36,562 nt of DNA from Actinomycetota bacterium (GTDB lineage: Bacteria > Actinomycetota > Acidimicrobiia > Acidimicrobiales > CAIXPF01). Numbering within the stretch: position 1 is the stretch's first letter; each line of letters begins with the position of its first letter. The DNA lies in the NCBI GenBank assembly GCA_016870475.1, contig VGBO01000022.1, forward strand, positions 1-36,562, given 5' to 3'. A program made the position numbers and the translations under genes. Below are positions 31,650-36,562 of the stretch, one piece after another. The notes beneath the pieces were generated by a model, which had not been told where the DNA came from, made no database searches, and worked only from the letters and a program-made list of their open reading frames with translations.

Positions 31650-31740
31650 GCCCAGGCGCACGGCGTCGCATCGGGGCTGGGTGCTCCGATGGGGTCGCTC
31701 CCCGGTGGTTGCCCACCTTCACAGCGCCAGTCACGACCCG
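31650..31740 (-). ncRNA. ZTP (pfl) riboswitch upstream of glyA
   Basis: The minus strand carries the pfl/ZTP aptamer core. P1: GGGTCG (31739-31734) with CGACCC (31697-31692). Conserved ACTGGCG (31731-31725). P2: GGTGG-GCAA-CCACC (31717-31704). Conserved CCGGGGAGC (31705-31697). A variable linker hairpin CATCGG/CCGATG (31691-31669). The 3' conserved GCGCCTGGGC (31659-31650), whose CGCC can pair with GGCG of the first motif as the pseudoknot. The class senses ZMP/ZTP, which build up when 10-formyl-THF is short, and switches on folate and purine C1 genes. A glyA target is classical for the class. Confidence 0.9.
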
Positions 31741-31752
31741 GCAAACACGCTA
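31734..31752 (-). promoter_or_regulatory. glyA promoter
   Basis: TAGCGT at 31752-31747 on the minus strand places the transcript start at about 31740, the first base of the riboswitch P1 stem. The glyA leader is therefore about 130 nt and consists almost wholly of the aptamer and the linker to the Shine-Dalgarno. Confidence 0.5.
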
Positions 31753-31805
31753 ACCGCGGCGGGGCCCCCGGGGCGGCTCGGGCGGTGGTGGGACCGTCCG
31801 GCGGG

Positions 31806-31845
31806 TAGGTTGCGGGTCCGGTTGGTGTCGTCGACGGGGGGATCA
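31806..31845 (+). promoter_or_regulatory. Promoter and ribosome binding site of the ketoacyl synthase gene
   Basis: TAGGTT at 31806-31811 is the likely -10, giving a leader of about 28 nt that ends with GGGGGGA (31836-31842) just before the ATG. It is divergent from the glyA promoter, 53 nt away. Confidence 0.45.
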
Positions 31846-33114
31846 ATGCGGATCGCGATCACGGGGATGGGGGCGGTCTCGCCGATCGGGTTGACGGTCG
31901 GTGAGCTGGTCGAGGGTGTGCTGTCGGGCGCGTGCGGGATCCGTCGGGCGCCGTGGGTGCCGGAGGGAACGGCGTCGTCGCAGTTCTACGCGGGCGTGTC
32001 CGACCGGTTCGACCCGTCGGCCCGTCTCGACGACAAGCTGATCGCCGGTTCCGATCCGTTCACCTGGTTCTCCATCGACGGCAGCGACCAGGCCCTCGAG
32101 GATGCCGGCCTCCTCGGTGGCCTCGACCCGTTGCGTACGGCGATCGTGCACGGCACGTCGATGGGCGGGCTCTACTCGCTGATGCAGGCGCAGCGCGCGC
32201 TCGAGCACGGCGGGCCCGGTGCGGTGTCGGGCAAGACGATGATCAAGATCTGGCCGAACATGGCGTGCGCGCAGATCGCAATGCGGCACGATCTGCACGG
32301 CCCGTCGCTCACCGTGACGACGGCGTGCGCGTCGTCGCTCGACGCGCTCGGCACGGCGGCCCGCATGCTCGAGGCGGGTGCGGCGGACGTGGCGATCGTG
32401 GGTGGCACCGAGGGCGGCTACCCGGCCGGCTCGCACCTCGAGCCGGGGTTCCTGCCGGCGACCGCAGCGGCGGAGCAGGGGTACGGCATGCGGTCGGGCG
32501 GCGACGACCCGACTCGAGCGTTGCTGCCGTTCTCGGCGGACCGGGCGGGGATCGTGCCGGGTGAGGGTTCGGCCTGGTTCGTGTTGGAGTCGGAGGAGCA
32601 CGCCCGTGCGCGTGGGGCCCGGGTGTGGGCGTGGTTGCGCGGGTACGGAAGTTGCGCTGACGGCTATCACCCGTCGTCGCCGGAACCGTCGGGTCGGTGG
32701 GAGCGTCGGGCGATGGAGCTCGCGCAGGCCGATGCCGGTGTGGCACCCCGAGACGTCGACGTGCTCGTCGCGCACGCGACGGGCACGCCGAAGGGTGACA
32801 CGGCGGAGATCGCCGCGTTGAACGGTCTGTTCGTCGAGGGCGCCGGCCACGACGGGTTGTTGGTGACCGCGCTGAAGGGCCACACCGGGCACACCGGCGC
32901 GTCGGCGGGTGCGATGGGGGTGATGGCCGCGGTGCATGCGATGCATCACGGTCGGCTCGCGTTCGCGAACGGCGCCGCCGACCGGGTCGATCCGCTGGTG
33001 CGCTTCGACTTCGTGACCGAGTCGCCGCGTTCGGTCGACGTGTCGGTCGCGCAGGTGAACGCGTTCGGTTTCGGCGGCCAGGACGCGTCGGTCGTCGTCT
33101 CCCGGGAGGTGTGA
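31846..33114 (+). CDS. Beta-ketoacyl-ACP synthase, KAS II (FabF) family
   Basis: 422 aa thiolase fold. The catalytic set is complete: C161 in [12 protein letters not shown]310 in [11 protein letters not shown]344 and H349 in [13 protein letters not shown]. The family condenses malonyl-ACP with an acyl primer. No ACP, malonyl transferase or reductase lies beside it; the partner is an acyl-CoA ligase overlapping its stop, so it may belong to a small lipid or polyketide cassette rather than to housekeeping fatty-acid synthesis. The usual VDSSCAS-like active-site context is TVTTACAS, within family variation. The ATG at 31846 follows a strong Shine-Dalgarno. Confidence 0.92.
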   Translation: MRIAITGMGAVSPIGLTVGELVEGVLSGACGIRRAPWVPEGTASSQFYAGVSDRFDPSARLDDKLIAGSDPFTWFSIDGSDQALEDAGLLGGLDPLRTAIVHGTSMGGLYSLMQAQRALEHGGPGAVSGKTMIKIWPNMACAQIAMRHDLHGPSLTVTTACASSLDALGTAARMLEAGAADVAIVGGTEGGYPAGSHLEPGFLPATAAAEQGYGMRSGGDDPTRALLPFSADRAGIVPGEGSAWFVLESEEHARARGARVWAWLRGYGSCADGYHPSSPEPSGRWERRAMELAQADAGVAPRDVDVLVAHATGTPKGDTAEIAALNGLFVEGAGHDGLLVTALKGHTGHTGASAGAMGVMAAVHAMHHGRLAFANGAADRVDPLVRFDFVTESPRSVDVSVAQVNAFGFGGQDASVVVSREV

Positions 33115-33116
33115 CG

Positions 33117-34646
33117 GTGCGGTACACCATCGCCGACTGCGTCGCCGCGAACGCCCGGGCGTTCCCCGACCGTGTGGCGATCGAGGTGTTGGACCCCCGC
33201 AACGGTTCGGGGACCGCACCCGTGGCGACGCTCACCTTCGCCGACGTGTGGCGACGCGTGGTCGGGCTCGCGAACGCGTTGGGCACGGTGGCGGCCGGCC
33301 CGAACGGGTCGATGGTCGCGATTCTGTTGCCCCAGTCGTCGGATGCGGCGCTCGCGTATCTGGCATGCCAGGTCGCGGGTGCGGCGGGGGTGCCGGTGAA
33401 CACCCGGCTCGCTCCTGCGGAGATCAGCTACGTGCTCACCGACTCGGGGGCGTCGGTGGTGCTCGCCGCGGGTGAGCTGCTCGAGGTCGCTCGCGCGGTG
33501 GCGGCCGAGGTCGGCGGGGTGCGGGTCGTCGACACGGATGCCGTGCCCACTCCCGACGTCGCCCCGTGGCCGGGCCCTGCGGGGGCCGGCACGTCGGACG
33601 ACATGGCGGTCGTCGGGTACACGTCGGGCACGACCGGGTTCCCGAAGGGGACATGGTGGACGAACGACGGGTGGATGACCCGCCTGTTGCAGTGGTCGGC
33701 GACGTTCGGGTTGAGCCCCGACCGTGTGCTGTCGACCCCGGGGCCGATCTTCCATCTCTCCTACGGCGGGTTGACGCTCGCCGCGCTCGTTGTCGGGGCA
33801 CGCACCCGGATCATGGCGGCGTTCGAGCCGGCGGTCGCGGCCGAGGAGTATGCACACCACAGCGACTTCGTGTTCCTCGTGCCGTCGATGTTGGCGATGA
33901 TCGCCGACTGGTGGCGTGCGAACGGTCGCCCGCCGCTCGGCGCGCTCCGGGTGATGCTGTCCTCGGGCGCGCCCGGGCCGATGTCGTTGCTCGTGGAGGC
34001 GTTCGAGGTGTTCCCGAACGCGTCGATCACCGAGGCGTACGGCTGGACCGAAGGCGGGTGGGTCACCTACGAGACGAAGGTCCGTGGTGCACTCGTGCCG
34101 CATTCCGTCGGCTGGCCGATGCTCGGTTCGGAGGTCGCCGTGCTCGACGACGACGGGCGGCCGTGCGCGGTCGGTGTCGCCGGTGAGGTGGTGTCCCGTT
34201 CGGTGGTGCCGTTCCTCGGCTACCTGAACAAGCCCGATGCGAGTGCGGCGTACGTGACCCCGGAGGGGTTCACGCGGTCGGGCGACGTCGGCATCTGGCT
34301 GGCGGACGGGCGGCTCAGCATCGTCGACCGGGTGAAGGACATGATCATCTCCGGCGGCGAGAACATTTACTGCGCCGAGGTCGAACGCATCCTGATCGAA
34401 CACCCCGACATCGCCGAGGCTGCGGTCGTCGGCCTGCCGGACGCCACCTGGGGTGAGCGGGTGACCGCCCTCGTCGTGGTCCGGCCCGGTGCGACGCTGG
34501 ATGAGGCCGGGGTGGTCTCGTTCTGCCGTGAGCGTCTTGCGGTGTACAAGTGCCCGAAGTCCGTGGTGTTCGCTGCGGAGCTCCCCCGGAACTCGATGGG
34601 GAAGGTGCAGAAGTTCCGCATCGTCGACGATCTCACCGGTCACTGA
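33117..34646 (+). CDS. Acyl-CoA synthetase / AMP-dependent ligase (ANL superfamily)
   Basis: 509 aa from GTG 33117. ANL motifs: P-loop YTSGTTGFPKG near 168, TEAYGWTEGGW (A5), SGDVGIWLADGRLSIVDRVKDM (A7-A8 region) and the hinge, then A10 PRNSMGKVQKF with the adenylation lysine near 496. It activates a carboxylic acid as acyl-AMP and transfers it to CoA (or to a carrier protein). The specificity is not readable. GTG 33117 has GGGAGG 7 nt upstream; GTG 33111, which overlaps the KAS stop as GTGA, has it only 1 nt away and is less likely. It is coupled to the ketoacyl synthase. Confidence 0.92.
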   Translation: MRYTIADCVAANARAFPDRVAIEVLDPRNGSGTAPVATLTFADVWRRVVGLANALGTVAAGPNGSMVAILLPQSSDAALAYLACQVAGAAGVPVNTRLAPAEISYVLTDSGASVVLAAGELLEVARAVAAEVGGVRVVDTDAVPTPDVAPWPGPAGAGTSDDMAVVGYTSGTTGFPKGTWWTNDGWMTRLLQWSATFGLSPDRVLSTPGPIFHLSYGGLTLAALVVGARTRIMAAFEPAVAAEEYAHHSDFVFLVPSMLAMIADWWRANGRPPLGALRVMLSSGAPGPMSLLVEAFEVFPNASITEAYGWTEGGWVTYETKVRGALVPHSVGWPMLGSEVAVLDDDGRPCAVGVAGEVVSRSVVPFLGYLNKPDASAAYVTPEGFTRSGDVGIWLADGRLSIVDRVKDMIISGGENIYCAEVERILIEHPDIAEAAVVGLPDATWGERVTALVVVRPGATLDEAGVVSFCRERLAVYKCPKSVVFAAELPRNSMGKVQKFRIVDDLTGH

Positions 34647-34691
34647 GTCGGTTGGCGGGCTGATCCGGGAATTTCCCGGTTGCTTCGCTGC

Positions 34692-34703
34692 TAGGCTTTT
34701 GGC
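34692..34703 (+). promoter_or_regulatory. Leaderless -10 box of the 65-aa membrane protein gene
   Basis: TAGGCT at 34692-34697 ends 6 nt before the ATG at 34704. Confidence 0.55.
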
Positions 34704-34901
34704 ATGAACCCGACGGTCGTACTCCGGCTCACCATCATCCTCGCCGCCGCTGCGAGCTTCGTCTTCAGCGTGTGGCTCTACTTCGCCAACAGCAGTTCGA
34801 TCGACGACAAGCTGAACGGCATCTACGTCGGAATCTGGGTCCCGTCGATCCTGGCGTTCGGCGGCTTCCTGCTGCAGTCGTTCGCGAAAAAGGACTCCTG
34901 A
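34704..34901 (+). CDS. Small two-helix membrane protein
   Basis: 65 aa. Two hydrophobic helices, about 5-27 (VVLRLTIILAAAASFVFSVW) and 41-58 (YVGIWVPSILAFGGFLLQSF), joined by a polar loop NSSSIDDKLNG and ending FAKKDS. It looks like an intact conserved small protein rather than a random reading: it has its own -10 box, ordinary codon use and a coupled partner. No family recognised. The next gene starts on the last base of its stop (TGATG). Confidence 0.75.
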   Translation: MNPTVVLRLTIILAAAASFVFSVWLYFANSSSIDDKLNGIYVGIWVPSILAFGGFLLQSFAKKDS

Positions 34902-35014
34902 TGGGCCAGACCGCGATTTTCCTCGTCGGTTGCGTCATCTTCTTCATCGTGATGACGGGGTCGTTCCTCTTCGGTGTTGCGAAGGTGCGCGAGACCTTCA
35001 ACCGCGACGAGTAG
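34901..35014 (+). CDS. 37-residue single-helix membrane protein
   Basis: 37 aa: MGQTAIFLVGCVIFFIVMTG is one transmembrane helix, followed by SFLFGVAKVRETFNRDE, a short charged cytoplasmic tail. AAGGA lies 6 nt before the ATG, and the start overlaps the previous stop by one base. The tight coupling suggests the two tiny proteins act together, perhaps as a membrane complex subunit pair. Function unknown; too small for confident family assignment. Confidence 0.7.
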   Translation: MGQTAIFLVGCVIFFIVMTGSFLFGVAKVRETFNRDE

Positions 35015-35028
35015 ACGCAACTGGCGTC
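35014..35028. terminator. Short hairpin between convergent genes
   Basis: GACGC-AACTG-GCGTC, a 5-bp stem at the end of the 37-aa gene and before the stop of the leftward lipoprotein. Weak compared with the other convergent hairpins. Confidence 0.3.
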
Positions 35029-35035
35029 GCCCCGG

Positions 35036-36013
35036 TCATCCGAGCGGGCGCAGATAAGCGAGTGCGAAACCGCCGTTGAAGGGGACGAGCCCGGCGTCGG
35101 GTGCGGGTGACGAGCCGTCGACGCTGAGGACGAAGGTGCGCGTGAACGCCCCGCCGGCAACGGACCGGTGCACCGTCAGCGGCGGGCGCCCCGGTGCTGC
35201 GGTGAGGAGCGTCGTCGTGTCCCCGGCGGCGTACGCCGCCCACACCATGGTGGCGGTGCCCTCGACTAGGAACGGTCCGAGGTCGGGCCCGAAGGTGAGG
35301 CCGTCGTCGGCGTACGCATGGTGCGCACCGTCGGGGCCGGTGACGAGGAGCCAGCGTCCGCCGTGGCGCACGACGGTCGGGTCGAACAGTTCCGTGCCGG
35401 TGCTGAACCGGTCACCGGGTTCGAGCTTGAACGTGACGCCGTCGTTCGACATCGCCGACTGGATTGCCGCACGACCGTTCACGACCCGCATCCAGTACAG
35501 GCGGATCCGGCCGTCGTCGAGGAGCACGGCGGACGGGTCGACCGGGTCGGGCTTCCCGGTCGGGAGGCCGTCGATGCGGACCCGGTAGCGGATCCACGTG
35601 CTGTCCTTCGTCGTGGGCCCGGGTTCCCGTATGGCGACGGCGATGCCGTTCTGCGCCGCCCAGTCGATGTGGTAGGCGAGAAGCCGCCCGTTGCGATCGG
35701 TGATGAGGTTCGGCACGCCCGCCTGGTCGGTGACCCATTCGCTGCGGGTGAATCGTCCGAGCTCATCCGCGAACGCGACCGACATGCCGGTCGACCACGG
35801 GCCGCCGGCGCCCGCACCCGCAGGTGCGGTGCCCGGCCCCTTGGTCGGCGGCAGCACCTCGCGCAGCGGTGCGGTCGAGCTCGTCGACGCTGCCGCTGAG
35901 GTTGTGGTGTCGAGCGCCGTCGCGGTGGTGGCGGTCGCCCGGTCGTCGTTCGCTGGCGCGCCGCACGCCGCCACGACGATGAACGCCGCCATGAGTACGA
36001 GGAGCCGACGCAC
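35036..36013 (-). CDS. Lipoprotein with beta-propeller-like repeats
   Basis: 325 aa. Signal peptide MRRLLVLMAAFIVVAAC with lipobox VAAC and lipidated C17, a Thr/Ala/Ser-rich tether (20-50), then a globular part. Repeated blade-like segments DPSAVLLDDGRIRLYWM and DPTVVRHGGRWLLVTG resemble the DP-x-V...DG-x-x-LY repeats of five-bladed GH43/GH32-type propellers. The general-base and acid residues of a true glycosidase cannot be confirmed, so it may be only a sugar- or surface-binding propeller. GTG start at 36013 with leaderless -10 box TAACGT (36025-36020), 6 nt before it. Confidence 0.82.
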   Translation of the reverse strand: MRRLLVLMAAFIVVAACGAPANDDRATATTATALDTTTSAAASTSSTAPLREVLPPTKGPGTAPAGAGAGGPWSTGMSVAFADELGRFTRSEWVTDQAGVPNLITDRNGRLLAYHIDWAAQNGIAVAIREPGPTTKDSTWIRYRVRIDGLPTGKPDPVDPSAVLLDDGRIRLYWMRVVNGRAAIQSAMSNDGVTFKLEPGDRFSTGTELFDPTVVRHGGRWLLVTGPDGAHHAYADDGLTFGPDLGPFLVEGTATMVWAAYAAGDTTTLLTAAPGRPPLTVHRSVAGGAFTRTFVLSVDGSSPAPDAGLVPFNGGFALAYLRPLG

Positions 36014-36025
36014 GTCCGCACGTTA
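36014..36025 (-). promoter_or_regulatory. Leaderless -10 box of the propeller lipoprotein gene
   Basis: TAACGT at 36025-36020 on the minus strand ends 6 nt before the GTG at 36013. Confidence 0.5.
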
Positions 36026-36068
36026 GTGGTGTGTGCCCTCGTCGCTTCGGTGGTCGTGCGGTGGGAAC

Positions 36069-36074
36069 TACGCT
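36069..36074 (+). promoter_or_regulatory. -10 box of tRNA-Ala
   Basis: TACGCT at 36069-36074 lies 14 nt before the mature tRNA 5' end, leaving a leader of about 7 nt for RNase P. Confidence 0.45.
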
Positions 36075-36088
36075 GAGCGAGCCTTCAC

Positions 36089-36165
36089 GGGGACGTAGCT
36101 CAGTTGGCTAGAGCACCTGCTTTGCAAGCAGGGGGTCGTGGGTTCGAATCCCATCGTCTCCACCA
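36089..36165 (+). tRNA. tRNA-Ala (anticodon UGC)
   Basis: Cloverleaf with acceptor GGGGACG (36089-36095) against CGTCTCC (36155-36161), discriminator A and encoded CCA (36163-36165). The third pair is G3·U70, the alanine identity element. Anticodon stem CCTGC/GCAGG encloses TTTGCAA, anticodon TGC. D-arm GCTC/GAGC and T-arm TGGGTTCGAATCCCA are intact. Confidence 0.98.
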
Positions 36166-36483
36166 CGGTTGACCTGCGGGTTTTTCGCTCCCGGTCGGCT
36201 TGGCTGGCCACTTTGAACCGGTCTGCTAGCCAAACTGCTAGCCAATCGTGCGGTTGGGTTAGCAGCGCAGTCGGCTGCGGGCAGGTCAGTCCGTGTGGTT
36301 CGGGCGCAGGAGGTCGACGCCTGTTGCGATGTCCGACCCACGTCCCGTTTGGTGGCGTCGATCCGGTGTCCCCCTACGAGGCTTGGGTACGTGGGATGAC
36401 GTTTTGTTGCCGCGTTTGGTTTCCGGCGCACACCTCGCTGGTAACGTGTTGGTCCTCTCGACTGTGACAAGGTGCGTTCAAAC
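36166..36483. other. 318-nt gap after tRNA-Ala with direct and inverted repeats
   Basis: No gene is supported here. A T5 run follows ACCTGCGGGT at 36176-36185, a weak terminator for the tRNA. CTGCTAGCCAA occurs twice with one base between (36223-36233, 36235-36245), and TTGGGTTAGCAG (36254-36265) is an inverted copy with one inserted G, so the second copy can form a roughly 11-bp stem. The remainder shows no clear structure until TAACGT (36442-36447), a possible -10 for the gene at 36484. Confidence 0.5.
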
Positions 36484-36562
36484 ATGGCAACCACCCGAAC
36501 CACTCGGCGACGCACCGGCGTCGCCCTGGTACTTATCCTCCTTGCTGGGCTCACTGGCGTCG
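36484..36562 (+). CDS. Exported protein, N-terminal fragment at right edge
   Basis: 26 codons visible. The reading MATTRTTRRRTGVALVLILL then AGLTGV is a basic N-region followed by a hydrophobic core, i.e. a signal peptide or membrane anchor. TAACGT at 36442-36447 could start a leader of about 30 nt. The gene continues outside the window, so no function can be given. Confidence 0.6.
   Translation, partial: MATTRTTRRRTGVALVLILLAGLTGV

Noticed and set aside
31650-31740. Glycine riboswitch before glyA
   Set aside because: No tandem glycine aptamers; the conserved blocks match the ZTP class instead.
31610-31846. N-terminal extension of glyA to 31846
   Set aside because: The extra 79 codons translate the ZTP riboswitch; GGAGG before GTG 31609 marks the real start.
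33111-33116. GTG 33111 as start of the acyl-CoA ligase
   Set aside because: The Shine-Dalgarno is only 1 nt away from it, but ideally spaced (7 nt) for GTG 33117.
36108-36554. 148-aa minus-strand reading ending DGIRTHDPLLAKQVL
   Set aside because: The ending is the well-known false translation of an antisense tRNA-Ala; the rest has no protein features.
1-36562. CRISPR array, insertion sequence, prophage or biosynthetic gene cluster
   Set aside because: No regularly spaced repeats, transposase, integrase or phage structural genes, and no carrier-protein or modular synthase genes were found; gene content looks chromosomal and of even base composition.

Overview
The window is a 36.6 kb stretch of a high-GC (visibly about two-thirds G+C) actinobacterial chromosome. 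The FHA–PP2C–RodA–PbpA–PknB block followed by CrgA, with a divergent tRNA-Leu(CAG) beside fhaA, is the hallmark cell-wall and division locus of Actinomycetota. A single kinase gene, compact FHA proteins, a high density of fatty-acid and acyl-CoA genes and near-universal TAnnnT boxes 6-7 nt before start codons suggest a lineage such as Acidimicrobiia. That placement is inference; no rRNA or marker search was possible.

Layout. 1-265: 5' end of a leftward Thr-rich membrane-anchored protein. 391-476: tRNA-Leu, leftward. 543-8189: fhaA, fhaB, pstP, rodA, pbpA, pknB, crgA, the Ser/Thr phosphorylation circuit that controls peptidoglycan synthesis and division. 8214-10842: leftward zinc-ribbon membrane protein and an orphan CO-dehydrogenase-type molybdenum hydroxylase large subunit. 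11026-18834: a branched-chain amino-acid-type ABC transporter locus with one ATPase pair, one lipoprotein receptor and two complete permease pairs, divided by strong hairpins. 18845-21176: sulfhydrylase metY, a CoA-binding protein and a SixA-type phosphatase. 21258-25502: acyl-CoA dehydrogenase, a PGPGW membrane protein (leftward), purU, a zinc alcohol dehydrogenase and a hotdog thioesterase. 25521-31609: a TPP-dependent lyase (leftward), a TAP-type lipoprotein hydrolase, an HpaB/AbfD-superfamily flavoprotein (leftward) and serine hydroxymethyltransferase (leftward) preceded by a ZTP riboswitch. 31846-35014: ketoacyl synthase, acyl-CoA ligase and two tiny membrane proteins. 35036-36013: a leftward propeller-like lipoprotein. 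36089-36165: tRNA-Ala(UGC), then a repeat-bearing gap and the start of an exported protein at the right edge.

Regulation is unusually legible. At least ten genes carry a -10 box ending 6 or 7 nt before the start codon, implying leaderless mRNAs. The genes with real leaders (livG, the receptor gene, glyA, the ketoacyl synthase) have Shine-Dalgarno sequences and, in three cases, visible control elements. The livG and receptor promoters share the 10-mer GTGGCACGTG inside palindromes, suggesting one regulator for both transcription units. Three convergent gene pairs are separated by a single hairpin overlapping both stop codons. The ZTP riboswitch before glyA, together with purU in the same window, points to folate/purine one-carbon control.
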